Shown here: positions 24,226-37,135 of the stretch, piece by piece
Layout of the letters: each line of letters starts with the position of its first letter
Position numbering within the stretch: the stretch's first letter is position 1
Notes under the pieces: generated by a model
What the model was told of the DNA's origin: nothing
What the model saw: only the letters and a program-made list of their open reading frames with translations
Database searches by the model: none
Assembly: GCA_949752795.1 (NCBI GenBank)
Contig: OX457064.1
Coordinates: 40,544,368-40,608,367, forward strand
Length of the DNA: 64,000 nucleotides
Origin: Hyperoodon ampullatus
Lineage: Eukaryota; Chordata; Mammalia; Artiodactyla; Ziphiidae
Reading direction: 5' to 3'
Program-made: the position numbers and the translations under genes

Positions 24226-25620
24226 GAAAGGGGACTTCCATTTCTAGCAAAATGGTGGGTTAGATACACCTACTTCTTTTTTTTTTTTTTTGCGGTACGC
24301 GGGCCTCTCACTCCTGTGGCCTCTCCCGTTGCGGAGCACAGGCTCCGGACGCGCAGGCTTCGCGGCCATGGCTCACGGGCCCAGCAGCTCCGTGGCATGT
24401 GGGATCTTCCTGGACCGAGGCACGAACCCGTGTCCCCTGCATCGGCAGGCGGACTCTCAACCACTGCACCACCAGGGAAGCCCCACCTACTTCTTTTTAA
24501 GGCATATCAAACACCTAAAATTGCTGGACAAAATGTAATTTTTAAGAAAACCCTTTAAATACACTGCATAGATGAGTAGGCAAAAAATTGAGGTACTCCT
24601 TAGAGGCTAAAAATGTTGAGAAAATGCAGATCCAATGAGGTGTTCTTCCTGACAGCTATCCCAGGCACTGAAAAATCTCTGTTGATCAAGACCTTAAGGG
24701 ACCCAAAACAAAGCTGAGAGCCTACGTGGGTGGAAAGTCAGTTAAAGAACTTCAAGTAAAACAGCTGAAAGCAAAAGAAATACTCTCGGCAAGGGGAGGG
24801 GGAGGAGGATGAGAAAAAGACATGTAAAAAGGAAACTTACCCATACTGCACTTGGCTTTGAGGCAGCAGAAAAAAGTCTTCCCTGAGAATTTTTGACTAC
24901 AAACCACATCTCACTCAGATATGGATCCAGGATTTACACTAACCATTGATTTATAAACCTAAACTAAGTGTGTAGTCTCAGATAAGGACTCATGTTTAAA
25001 AGACCCATGTTCAAATCATGCTTAGAGCAATCCCCTCAAACTCAGGTCTCAACATAGTCCCCCAGGTAATGTCTCAATTATGATGAACTGAGAGATAAAA
25101 AGCACAGAAACACACTAGGAGAAAGCCACTATGACAAAGCATTAACAGAAACAACAAGCGACAGAATTATACCCTCAAAAACAACAGATTTTGAAAATAA
25201 AATCAATTAAAAGATAAATTAAGTAAATTTAATATATTTGAAGAAGCAAAAGTTGAAATTAAAAAGAAATTAGAAATTATGGAAAATCAAACAATGATGA
25301 AGCACATTTAGAAATAATCAAATTAGACTTCTAGAACACAAAAATATAATGGACATAAGGAAGTCAGTGACTTCATTGGCAGTTTAAAGACAACTAAAGA
25401 GAGAATTAGTGCCTTAAAAGAGCAAAAAAAGTATCCATTATGCAGTGCGAACAGACAATGATATTAAAAAACATAACAGAAGTTATCTTTAGACATAAAA
25501 AATAGTGTGAAAAAGTCTAAGATAATACAAGAATCCAGAAAAAATTCAGATGAATACAAATAGGATTAGTGGGCAGTGAATTCATAAAAGATAAATTACC
25601 TTTTTCAAAGACAGAAAAAT
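24226..25620 (+). mobile_element. Old LINE, 5' part (HAL1- or L1M-like), split by a CHR SINE
   Basis: Begins GGGGACTTCCATTTCTAGCA then AAAATGGTGGGTTAGA, the style of an L1M/HAL1 start. It continues with A-rich ORF1-like sequence (repeated AAAAATT/GAAATTAGAAATT and AAAGAGAGAATTAGTGCC stretches near 25240-25430). No open frame is left. The CHR SINE at 24282-24483 sits in its first 60 bases. I cannot decide between HAL1 and L1M. Confidence 0.55.
24282..24483 (-). mobile_element. CHR SINE inserted into an old L1M/HAL1-like element
   Basis: Full-length copy in reverse. Perfect 15-base target-site duplication, CACCTACTTCTTTTT, at 24267-24281 and 24484-24498. It interrupts the start of an older LINE at 24226-25620, which fixes the order of insertion. 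Confidence 0.95.
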
Positions 25621-25799
25621 TAGTCTATTATAAGTTTTTTTAAATAATTTTAATTTATAAAACCTGTGGAATTATATTTAATAATTAGATACCATTGTAA
25701 AAATCACAGTATATTCTATTGGAACAATTCTAAGTATTCCATATGACTCACACAGTGAGTTCTATAAATAAGTCTACTCAAAATAGGTCACTGAGTGTA

Positions 25800-26200
25800 T
25801 TAAGAAGGACTCTTTGGTTGTATATGGCAGAAATTCAACTTAGAGTGAATTTATTAACTCATATAACTGAAGAGTTTGGGGTTTTTCTTCTTTAGGCAGT
25901 GCTGGATCCAGTGAGTAAAGTAACTTCATCAGGAATCTTCTCATTCTTTTCTGCAGTTATGCATTTCTCAAAGCAGATTCTCCTACAGGCTCTCAACCTT
26001 CATGGTAGCAAGATGGTTACCAGCAGCTCTAGCTTTAAATACTTCCACACAAGGAACTCCAGAAGTAAAAGTTCCAAGTTGGAGTCTGATGTTATGGGTG
26101 GGTTCATCTGGGTATCACCAAACCCATTAATGTGATCAGGCCTGGATCACAGACCATTTAATCTATCAATGGGAGGACAGGGCCAGTGATAGGAAGGCTT
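25800..26200. repeat. Unclassified old interspersed repeat
   Basis: GAATTTATTAACTCATATAA, CTGAAGAGTTTGGGGTTTTT, GTGCTGGATCCAGTGAG, CATGGTAGCAAGATGGTTAC and CAGCAGCTCTAGCTTTAAA match a pattern I know from many mammalian introns, but I cannot name it. The open frame at 25899-26135 falls inside it. A more diverged stretch of the same style follows at about 26440-26790. Confidence 0.5.
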
Positions 26201-29200
26201 GAAAGACATACTGAGATGATAGTTTATAGAAAAAAGGAAATAGACTCAAGTAGGCAAAAATAACAAATGTTAGATCTATATGAATCCTTCTCACTCCTAA
26301 ATACTATGTGATTTGAACTTCTTTTCAAAGAATATTCTTTTAACACTTATAAATGTATAGTAACATAATAAACCTTCCTGTAGGATATCATTTTAAGGTA
26401 TCTATGATATGAGTGTCCATTAGATATCTTCTGTTCTAAGAAACAGATTATCCAATTAAACGTGGCTTAAGTATAACTGAAAATTCAGAGGTGAGTATTG
26501 ATTAGTTCAGCAGTTCAAACATGTAGAGTTTCCAAAAAGGCTTCTCTACAGTTCTCTGGGCTTTCATTATCATAATTACAGCAACTCAAGGCATCATGTC
26601 CTCACACTGTGACCAAAGGTAGCAAGTTCAGTTCTAGAGCATCTTGTAAATTTCACTTAAGAAGGAGGGGAAAAAAGTCCCAGAGTATTTCCCAGCAAAT
26701 GTCCTTTCATGTCTCATTGCTCAGGACTGATTCACATGCCCACACTGAAACAATAACTAACACTGGTTCATGAATTAACCATGAATGAATTATACCAAGC
26801 ATAATTCATGCCCTGGGGATAAAGGGTTCGCTTTGCCTCTGAGTACATTCCTTTCTTATACCTGGACAAAATCAGCATAGTATTAGTATAGAAGATATAG
26901 GAGATATTTTCTGGTTGGGCAAATAGCAGTGTATGTCACAGTGTGTCCTACTAAATAAAATAGGTTTACAAGATGTTTACAGAGACTATTGGGTAATATA
27001 TTGAAGAAAGCCATTTCAATTTTAAACATTATTTAAAGACTTTAACGATTGGTATTGTCCATATGTATTTGTGTTTTTAGCATTTAAAATTAATAACCCC
27101 AAATTGCTACACACAGTGACTCCAATTTTGGACACTAGACAAGTTCACATGTTCTCTCTGCCCACGTACAATGTTTTTGTTTTTTAAACTACAGAAAAAC
27201 TCGTTCCTGATCATAGGAGAAAACAATGATTTAAATTCTGGTTTCCATTTTGTGGACTGAAAAAAAGAAATAGGATATGATGTGACCAGAAATGCTTTGA
27301 AAACATCATGGAAGAATATATTATGGCTTATTATTTGCTGGTTCATATATGTACTACAACTAATGTAACCAATTCCAAATTGTAGCAGGTTCATTTGCCT
27401 TTAGCTTCAAAAGAGACAAAATTTGAACCCAAGAATTTCTTTCAGGAGCAAAGCTTTCTTAAAAGCAGCATGGATTACATCACTCTTAGCAGTGCACAAG
27501 TAGATGTCAAACTACCATAATGGTTAGACTTATTAATTGCTTAACCTAAGGTCTCATAATCATGTCTTCAAGTATTACATAATTAACCCATCACTGATTA
27601 CTTTGTTAAACTACTTCGTTATTTTAATTTGTTCACCTAAGTTATGATTAAAATATGCCTGCATTAATAGAGTTTAGATAATTGAATAACACCAGAAGAA
27701 AAGCTACATCATCTACATCTAAATATCTAACTCTTGATATACTGATCAATACTGAGTACAGTTCGCATTATTGAATTTTTTTAGTTGTACTAAATACAGT
27801 CTCAAAATAAATTAACCTAATTCATAGAAATAAAAATGAAAATTTATCCATTTTGATTTTGAAGTAGAGGCCTTAATATTAAGCTCACCAAGAGAATTTG
27901 AAGGTCTAGGCATGTGTGAGTGCTTCTTAGGTTAAAATGTAGCCAGACAGGGTGTATGTTAAAATATGTAACTCATAGCATGGTTTTCACAAGATTTTTC
28001 CACTGTCGTAAAAAAACTATATGAGAAACTCATGTAGATATGTCGACAAAGAGAAATAGCAAGTGATGAAATCCTTTTCAAATTAAAATTAGAGTTGGAG
28101 ACAGCTTCATCCCTGACACAAATTAATTTTGAAAAGTACATTTGCTTGTTTCCCACACATGTTTTTCTTTGCTAAAAGCATGCTGTGCAAATAGGAAAAA
28201 GGTTGCTTATTTGCAAAATTCTATAGTGCCTTTCTAGTCTCAGGGATGTTTAAAAGCATCTGAAGACATTAAAATCCAACAGCAATATTTTTTTTCCAGA
28301 TTCACTGTAGCCAATAATCACATAGAAAAGTTGTGGCTGACGTGTAATTGCGGACCCTGCTGTAGTCCCACAGCCTTTTCTGTTTATGGGTTTACCAGAG
28401 TAGATAAATACTTACTTGTTTAATGTGTGCAAGTTCTGTATAAATAACTTTGGGAGTCAAAATAGCAATTTGATGGCCACCAAAAAGGTGGAAAAGGCTC
28501 ACTTCTTTCTTACTGAAACTTGCAATGTTTACATTCAAATATATAGTGTTTAGTTTAGTTATATGACCCACAGTCTTTTATGTTGATTTTAGTTTAGTAA
28601 TGCTTGGGAAATCAATTCCTCAGCTGCCAGGGTCCACCTCATGGGGTGATATCATGAATACGGGTTTGAAATGGAAATATGGACTCACTAGCATGTTTCC
28701 AAAGTAAAACTGTAAAGGCAATGCTATCCTTTTCAATAATAGACATACTCAAAACAGTTTGAATATTTAACAGGGTCTTATAATAGAATGTATAATAAAG
28801 TTACTGTAGATATGTCTAACCCAGATTATTTGGTGATATATTTCAATATGAGGCATCTGAGAATATCCAATATAAATTTGGAAACAGGTTTTTATAGTCT
28901 TAAATTCCCCTGGTTGCTGTACTCTGTAAAACATTATGGGCACTAAAATTTTGTAACCAATGCTTTCATATTGACATGTTTTAACAGACCCTTAGAAAAA
29001 ATCAATATATTTAGTGGTATTCTCATAACAGAGAGTGTCGCTTGCACAATTTAGATCTAACTTAGGTCCTACGTGAAACCTCTCAAGTCAATATTCAGCA
29101 CATACAGTTTTCTTCCAATGCAGCCCACTGGGATTTAATTTAATTTCCTAAAGTTCTTAGGTGGTAACTGAAGTAATATGAAAAAAGAAATGTGAGCTAA

Positions 29201-29641
29201 ATTGAGCATCAATTATAATTTAAATCCATGAAATGAATGTAATAAATGTGTATTAGTAAAGGAAGGATATTAACCAAAGCTACCTGTCTAATAAGCATAG
29301 ACTTTGGGAACTTAGAAAAGTGATCACTGTGAATTCCTGTGAAAAATCTATTTTTGTCCACTATATTGAAACATAATAAAGTGGGAAATTGAACATTTAA
29401 AAATGCCTTTTGCATCAAATAATGAAATATTAACTGTGAAATTAAATATATCTTCATACTATTAGTACTGTCTCAAAATTTGTTTAGCATCAGGCAGCTC
29501 TTTTAAACGCTATCATACAATAAATACAACCAACCATGAACTGCTTATAATTTGAATTAAGATCTCATTTTGACTTATTAAAAATATGTAAAAATTAGAT
29601 ACTTTAATTCAGCTTTGGAAACTCAAAATCTCAATGCACAG

Positions 29642-30155
29642 TTTTTTTTTTTTGTATCCTTATTGGAGTATAATTGCTTTGCAATGTTGTGTTAGTTTCT
29701 GTTGTATGACAAAGTGAATCAGCTGTAAGTATACATATATCCCCACATCCCCTCCCTCTGGAGCCTCCCTCCCATCCTCCCTATCCCACCCCTCTAGGTC
29801 ATCACAAAGCACTGAGCTGATCTCGCTGTGCTATGCAGCAGCTTCCCACTAGCCATCCATTTTACATTTGGTGGTGTATATATGTCAATGCTAGTCTCTC
29901 ACTTTGTCCCAGCTTCCCCTTACCCACTGTGTCCTCAAGTCCATTCTCTACATCTGCGTCTTTATTCTTCCCCTGCCACTAGGTTCATCAGTACCAAAAT
30001 TTTAGATTCCATATATGTGCGTTAGCATACGGTATTTGTTTTTCTCTTTCTGATGTACTTCACTCTGTATGACAGACTCTAGGTCCATCCACCTCATTAC
30101 AAATAACTCAATATCATTCCTTTTTATGGCTGAGTAATATTCCATTGTATATATG
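29642..30155 (-). mobile_element. 3'-truncated L1 insertion with target-site duplication
   Basis: A T-run followed by TTGGAGTATAATTGC and the rest of the L1 3' UTR and ORF2 end, in reverse. It is closely similar in layout to the 3' end of the full-length L1 at 41280-41800. It ends abruptly at 30155. The 11-base TCAATGCACAG occurs immediately to the left (29631-29641) and to the right (30156-30166), which is the expected target-site duplication. It is about 514 bp long and 5'-truncated. Confidence 0.9.
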
Positions 30156-30715
30156 TCAATGCACAGATTTCTCTACCCAATGCCCAGTGAATCATGAGGC
30201 TGTCCAGTCTGGCTGATGGGAACTTGTACTCTAGCTGGCCCTGTTGTGAGCTCTGGGCATTGCAAGCTCTAGTCCTTTTCTAATCTTTGATAGTTTCCTC
30301 ACATGCATGAGCTGATATACGAGACTTCATGGGCACCCGCTGCTGATGAATAGAGTTCTGTCTATGCAGCTCTCTCCTCTTTGGTACTCTCTTCCAAATA
30401 ATAGCCTCCCTGGCTTCTCCCAAATCCCAGCTCCATCTCCTCAAATCAGGGAGTCCACTAGGCCCCTCTGAGTTCCCTCTGTGCGGCAGCATAGGAACTT
30501 TCTCAAGGTAGTAACCTGGAGCAATAGTGAGGGGTCATGTCATTTGTATCCCGTTTCCCTGGGATCACTGACCTTTGTTGCCTGGTGTCCAGGGTCTTGA
30601 AAACAATTGTTTCAGATATGTTGTTTTGCTTTGTTTTATTTTCAAGTGGGAGGGAAAATCAATCCTTGTTTCTCTATTTAGTTGGGTGCACATTCATTAT
30701 TAACAGTGGAATCAT
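30156..30715. repeat. Unassigned, GC-richer block, perhaps an old repeat
   Basis: Adjoins the 3'-truncated L1. It contains GGGCACCCGCTGCTGATGAA, CCTCACATGCATGAGCTGAT, GAAAACAATTGTTTCAGATA and GTGGGAGGGAAAATCAATCC, which look like LINE or LTR untranslated sequence. I could not settle on a family. Confidence 0.35.
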
Positions 30716-32764
30716 AGATTGAAATATGACTACAACATAACTATTCTTCAAGCTATGTTACTTAAAGTTTTTAAAATAAAAATTTTTGCTTTTATTTCTT
30801 ACACATTTTTGTAGAAACTCACTATTCCATACCAATTCAGTGCTTCTGAACTATATATTTATACATTTTAGGCAATATATTTTCACCTTTGATATATTTA
30901 TTTAGTTTGCTTCCTGTTTGAAATTATAGAAAACATTCATTCTAGTCATATTTCTTTACGTATGCTTCAACAGTAACCAAACGTTCTGAAAATACTGAAA
31001 AAAAACAATATACTCAATACTGTTATATATATATTTTTAAACAGGATCTTATTTCAATATAGATTTTTGAGATCCATATAGAATTACAAATTGCTTTATG
31101 ATATCACCTGGAGTTCTGTTCCTGAGTCTATGTTGTAATGGGAAGCATCTTCAAGCCTTAGGTTTCAGCTCAAGGTATCTAAAAGGAGCCATCAGAGTCA
31201 CAGGGACGATGAGGTAGCAGAGCAAGGGTGCCCCAAACCAAATTTTCTGCCTTCACATCAGAGGTTACAGACACTTAAGTATTAGGAAGTTTTTGACCTT
31301 ATTTTACAGATGTTTGGGAAGATGGACATTTTGAGTCAAAATAATAACTTTAGTAGATCTTTTCAGAAACTCCTAAAAATGCACAACCCTGATACAATAA
31401 AATCAAGACATTTTTATTTCTAAATCCTTAGAATAAGACTATGGAAAGTATTATCAAATTACCTCTGACAGTACACAAAGTTCTTAAAAAAAGAATGCAT
31501 ACAGACACTTACTGTTATTTTAGGACATAGTGTATGGGGCTGATACTTCCCTTTGTGAGATTTGTCGGGTGGGAAAACATGAAAGGTAATTATGTTGATC
31601 ACCAGAATTTTTCTATGGAATAGTAAGAGGGTGATATCCCCATTCAAGAAGAAAAAGGCTTTCTTCTTTATATACCTGTGGGCAAAGGAAAGACTTCTCA
31701 CACCTTTATTAATTGTTTAAGCAACATTGCATCAAACATGTAATTCTAATTTTTGAGTTCCTATGTAGTTAATGTTGCCTCATGAGTACTTTTTCTCATC
31801 TACTTAAAGTTGCAGGGATGTTTGCTTTTTTCAAGCATAAAAATCTGGAGAGCAATTTCCGCACTGAGAAACCTATGGAAATAAGAGCTACCAAACTGCT
31901 TGGGATTTGAAAGATAATTTTAAAGGAGGAAAATTAATTCCTTGCTTCATAAGCTTTTTATAGTTATGGACCTTCTCATTTTTTGTGATAAAGACATAAT
32001 ATATTCAAAGCCTAATTTAGAATAATTCCATTTTAGCACCTTAGGACAGCAATATCTTACATGAAAGATATACTAGCAGTGAATGGTGTAAAATAGTAGT
32101 AAACCCAATGAAAAATGAAATTGTACTGTTATAAAAAATTAACAAGCTTCATGTCATTTCACATCTTGTTTAAAACACAGGAGGCTAAGTATTTACAATG
32201 GTCAAAGTCTATAAAGTCTATTCTATTTTTCCCTCCTTTTTGCTCTAGTGTAGCTGGACTATGGTCCTACCAGCAGGGATTGAAGTAGTGTGATTTCTAG
32301 GCAGGGATTTTGTCTTTCTTGCTCACTCTCTTAAACTCCTATTTACCGCAGTTCCTAGCAAATGCTCAATACATATTCATGGAATGAATGTGTAGAAATC
32401 AGAGAAGGTCAACTGATTAGCCTATCAAAGGATATAATATGGAAAAACTTAAGAGTTTCATAGGAAAATGGACTCTCTAAAGGAAGCATGTGTTCAATAT
32501 TGGATTTCTTCTTCTGGTAATCTTAGTTTCCTTTAAACTCAAACAGTTTTAGGACAGTTTTGTTCTTTAAGAAATTAAACATAGAAATATTAAAGTATTT
32601 AATGTTTTAAATATTTAACACAAGCATTTAGTATATTACTATTAAATTATTAAATAATTTTAAGGACTAAAATATTGATATTAAATTAAATATTAATGTA
32701 ATATTAAATTATTTATTAAGCCAATTAGAATTATATTAAAGGTATGGATAATAAACAGAAATGT

Positions 32765-33780
32765 AAAATGATTCAATAATTCAGTCAGTCATTCAAAAAC
32801 CATATTAGCTACTGACTATGTGCTGGGCAATGTTCTAGGCACTTGGAATATAATAGTGAATAAAAAGATAAAACCTCTCTTAGGGAATGAGAGAAGACAG
32901 ACAACAAACAGCTGGAGAATGAACAAACAAATGTATAAGTGTATGGGCGTGTTAAGTTGTATGGAGGAAAATACAACAGAAAAAGGTTATAGAGCATTGT
33001 GGAGAAGTACTCTTTTATACAGGATGAACAAGGACATGCAGTAGTTACCTGAATGGAATGAAGGAATAAACCATAAGGGTCACTGTGGGAAGTCATTTCA
33101 AGCTTAAGAGACAGTAGATGAAACAGATTTGAGTGGGAAGGATGTTAGTCATACTCAAGGAAGAGCAAAATTTCTGATGTAGCACAAGAATGAAAGACAG
33201 AAATGATTCAGGAATTATATGATAATAGGGGGTATGTTGTGTAGAGGCCAGAATAAGGACTCTGAGCTTTATTCTTACTGAGATTTCAAGCTCCTGGGGG
33301 ATTTAGAACATAAGAATGATATAATATGACTTAGTTTTAAAGAGATAGCTCTGGCTACATACCAGGGGAGGGAAGCCAGGATAGGTGGACACACAATTCA
33401 GAATCAGAGAGACCAGTTAGGAGGGTATTTTAATATAGTAGAGATAATGTTGGGGGTGAAACATGGTATTTTTTGTGTGTGCTGTTTGTAGCAAATATCT
33501 TTATTCTGGATGTATTTCAAATATAGTGCTGATGTATTAGAAGTAGATAGTGAGAGAAAGAGTCAAGGATGAGTTATGGGTTTTTGGCTTGAGCAAATGA
33601 AAAACTGTGGGTGCCATCCCTAAAACGAAGAGAAGTGGGGAGCGTGTGGTGTGGAGAAGGAAATCAAATACAGGGTTTTAGGCAGGCTAAGTTTCAGATG
33701 TGTAATAGCCAAGTAGAAGCTTCACTAGGCAGCCAGATAGCTGTATTAAGTTGGTTTTCACTCAGACACCATTAGCCAGG
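32765..33780 (-). mobile_element. Long L2 LINE fragment, - strand
   Basis: Begins with the reverse L2 3' end (CATTCAAAAACCATATTAGC then GTGCTGGGCAATGTTCTAGG) and runs for about 1 kb through ACAACAAACAGCTGGAGAAT, GAGACCAGTTAGGAGGG, GAGTCAAGGATGAGTTATGG and AGGCAGGCTAAGTTTCAGAT, in the order of the L2 consensus. Non-coding. Confidence 0.75.
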
Positions 33781-33984
33781 AAGCAATTTGTGGAGAGAGG
33801 AGTTCTTTCTTCTTTTTTTGTCCAGAGATCATAAATTCCCTAACCAAAACAAAAAATATATTTTGTCCTGTCTCTGAATTTCCTATGATATTTGAAAGAG
33901 CTAATAAACCTTTTATTTGTGCTTCCTTAACTTATTGTAATTAATTAAGATTAGCCTAAGAGCCATTTAGAAAATTAGTATAGC

Positions 33985-34165
33985 CTGAATATAATAACAG
34001 TGATAATCATCATATCACGAATTGACTTCTTACTTTATGCCAAGCACTCTTCTAAGTACTTTATTATAGTCTTTGCCAAACTCATATTTTATTTCAGATG
34101 TACTGAACACATAAGAGAGACTTAGAAATGCTGAACAATTTGACTGGTTACATGGCTAATAGGTT
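33985..34165 (-). mobile_element. MIR SINE fragment
   Basis: ACTTCTTACTTTATGCCAAG, CACTCTTCTAAGTACTTTA and TTACATGGCTAATAGG: reverse MIR, diverged. Confidence 0.6.
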
Positions 34166-34395
34166 CAAATAATTTTAAGCACTGCATTCTTATAGAGCAT
34201 TTAAAATCATGGTATAGGTTTGGGGCACAAATCATTTCTCCCTTCCATATAAATTTTTCCCTAAAAGATCAAAAAGAAGCAATAATGGTGTAAGAAACAT
34301 TTTTCTTTAGAGACAAAATTGTTCCCCTAAGCAAACATTAATCTACTCAAGCACACCTAGTTACTTCTACCACCAAGAAAATATTTTTCTGGTGT

Positions 34396-34397
<2 letters not shown>

Positions 34398-34429
<32 letters not shown>

Positions 34430-34437
34430 TGTTTTTC
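34398..34437. repeat. (TTTTG)n microsatellite
   Basis: Repeated TTTTG/TTTTTG units. Confidence 0.85.
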
Positions 34438-35204
34438 TGTTTTACTGTCCCAAAGCAGCCACCACGGAATTCCATATACCCAAATAGTACTCTCCTGCTC
34501 TCCATTCAAACGTTCTAGAGTTCACTGAACTCCTTATCCTATATCTGATATCCAGCACTGTCTCCATATTCCTAAACATTCTGACACTTTTTATTTAGTT
34601 TTTTGACCACTCAACGATACTCTTCTACTGAACTATAGCCCTGGAGGGTTAAAGCCCCTTGGCAATTTTGGGTGCCATTGTAGACATTTAGAAAGTAACT
34701 AGGGAGGTGTTAAAAGTTGGCCATAAGAGACAGCGCTGATTTAGAAGATGATATGGAACTGAGATACTGGATGTGAGCAGCAATTGCAATTGGTAACTTT
34801 TGTTTATAATTTTGGACAGATGCTACTTAGTTGTAGGTGTGTATATTAGTTAGTAATGACTTGAAATTACCTCTAGTTATTTCAGGAAAAAGAAAAAAGA
34901 GCATTCAATCACTATTTTGGCCAACATAAAACAAACTTTGGTGTTCTCATAAAGGTGAAACATAAATGCCATCAGTGAGTAGGGAAATCATCCACTGGCT
35001 GTGCATCCAACTCCTTGCTTTTACTGATCCACTCTCAATCTGAAGTGGTAACCATCTGGCCCTAACATGAGCTATGTAACTTCAGTATAGATCTCTGCTT
35101 CTGCCCCCTTTAAGTTTGTTGCTCATATGTGTTCTACCATTGTCACACTTAAGGGTCAGGTAGGTCTGTTTTGAATTTCAGAGGCATCATTTATTTCTGT
35201 GTGA

Positions 35205-35375
35205 TGATGGAAAAGTTACTTCATCTTTTGATTCCAGCTTTGTTTTTTCATATATGAAGCACATATGATGATACCTACTCTGCAAGTTTGTTGGGAATAT
35301 GAAAAGAATTAGCATGTGTGAAACACATAGCATGGAAGCTATAAAATAGTAGATGCTCAATAAACATTATTATTA
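35205..35375 (+). mobile_element. MIR SINE fragment
   Basis: AAAGTTACTTCATCTTTTGA, GATGATACCTACTCTGC and AGATGCTCAATAAACATTAT follow MIR order. Confidence 0.6.
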
Positions 35376-35990
35376 AATTTTTACATGTAAACAAAATGCA
35401 TAATTAATTTATAATTATAACAAAGAAATATGTGGTTTTTGTTACTAATTCAAAAAAGGACCCTTGACATGTACAGAGGAACATACAGATTTCATCAAAT
35501 AAAAATGTGAGTGGATGTGCGTAATTTCTTTCATGTATGTGTTTGCACTCATAACACATTCTCCTTTAAATATTTTCTTTATTAAAGACACTTCTGGGTT
35601 TGAAACCACGAAGAATTGGTGATATTAAAAATAACCATTGAAATGTGGTATTTATTCATAAAAATGTAAGTGATTTCTCCATATGTGGAGGCATAAGTGT
35701 TTCAAAGAATTACAAAAGCCAAAACTTTAAAGGAGAATTATTAGAAAGAACACTTTAAGCAAAACATCATTAGAATTGTCTAATTCATTCTCCAAGTGTC
35801 CAACAAGATAACTAAATGACATTAGGAAAACCAAAATGTTCTCTGCATATTCAACCTTCTTGAAAAATGTTAGTAACAAATGGTATAACATAAAATAAAA
35901 TTGAGTCTGTTATTCTTGTCAGCTTTAAATTCTGATGCTCCTTTGGATGACCCACCTAAAGATCCATTGGTCTCTGTGTTTGTTTGACAG

Positions 35991-36073
35991 GCACTATCAC
36001 AGGTCACTCTCCTTCTGAGGGCTTGCTTCATTATCCTGACCTTGACCTCCATTGGATTTCTTCTGGATCAAAG
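35991..36073 (+). CDS. AGMO: AGMO coding exon encoding a C-terminal membrane helix
   Basis: An 83-bp exon: acceptor TTTGACAG, donor GTAAGA, phase 0 in and phase 2 out, leaving AG of a split arginine codon. It encodes ALSQVTLLLR followed by ACFIILTLTSIGFLLDQ, a clear hydrophobic membrane segment ending in a charged residue. The split arginine codon is completed by the A at the start of the exon at 48990, which supports both splice sites. Confidence 0.95.
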
Positions 36074-36429
36074 GTAAGAAGTGAAATTCTTTCATTTTAT
36101 GTAACTTTATAATGTGGTTTTAAAAATATATGTGAAATTTTGAAATTCAAACGTTTGTTATTAAAAAAATAAAGTTGAAACTACAAATTCACACCTTCAT
36201 TTTAAATGAGACAGAGTAGTGGTTTGTCTTGTTTTAAATCAAAGGTCCGTTTTAAATCTAAGCCCTTTAAGTGAAATTTAGGTTTTTCAAGTATATTAAG
36301 AAAACTTATAAAATATAATGTTAAGTCAGCAAAACATAGAGTATAACTCTTGAGTACTTAATAAAATCTAAAAATTATTTATTTTTCCTTTGCTATTGAA
36401 CAGTTCAGAATATACACCTAAGTGTATGT

Positions 36430-36787
36430 ATAGTTGTCTCTCGGTATTGGCAAGAGATTGGTTCCAGGACCTAGCCCCACCCACCCCCATACCAAAATCT
36501 GCAGATGCTCAAGTCCCTCATGTAAAATGGCATAGTATTTGCACAGAACCTATGCACACGCTCCCATAAATTTAAATCATCTATCTAGATTACTTATAAT
36601 ACCTAATACAATGTATGTGCTATGTAAATAGTTGTAAATACAATATAAATGCTATGTAAATAGTTGCTGGCAGTGGGAAATTCAAGTTTTACTTTTTGGA
36701 ACTTTCTGGAATTTTTAAAAAATATTTTTTCATCTGCAGTTGGTTGAATCTGAGATGCAGAACCCATGAATATGGAGGGCCAATTGC
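36430..36787. mobile_element. MER2-like Tigger (TcMar) DNA transposon
   Basis: Starts GTTGTCTCTCGGTAT, continues AGATTGGTTCCAGGACC and AAAATCTGCAGATGCTCAAG, contains CTAGATTACTTATAATACCT, and ends GAACCCATGAATATGGAGGG then CCAATTG. The ends are imperfect inverted repeats of about 20 bases, and a TA lies on both sides, as expected for the Tigger group. It is non-autonomous. The MER2 name is from memory of the consensus. Confidence 0.75.
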
Positions 36788-36974
36788 ATATTTAAAGTTT
36801 ATGTTCTTTACCCTCACACAGCATAGTATTTAATGAATCCAGTTTTAAATATTACTCTGGCCAGAAAATACATTCACTTGAACAATTTTAAATTGCTTTT
36901 TATGGCTGAAGGTATATAGCAAAACACCCACTTGTTATTGCTTAGTATTTATCAATCATTAAAATTAATACTAA

Positions 36975-37135
36975 TACTAATACTTACGTACTTAATATGT
37001 GCCATAGAATGCTTAATTATTTCTTGTAACACTTTAAGATAAGAATTACTATAAACTCCATTTTACAGGTTATGAAAGTCAGACAGAAGAACACTAAGAG
37101 ATAGAACAGAACACAAACCCAAGCAATATGACCCC
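36975..37135 (-). mobile_element. MIR SINE fragment
   Basis: ACTTAATATGTGCCATAGAA, ATAAACTCCATTTTACAGGT and ACACAAACCCAAGCAATATG: reverse MIR. It partly covers a spurious frame at 37017-37298. Confidence 0.55.

Larger units (their letters stand above)
23314..35990 (+). other. AGMO: AGMO intron (12.7 kb)
   Basis: Holds an old L1M/HAL1-like block split by a CHR SINE, two unclassified old repeats, a 3'-truncated L1, a long L2 and MIR fragments. 23340-24220, about 26990-29630, 30720-32300 and 34450-35190 show nothing I can assign. The 26990-29630 stretch is notably poor in repeats. Confidence 0.85.
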
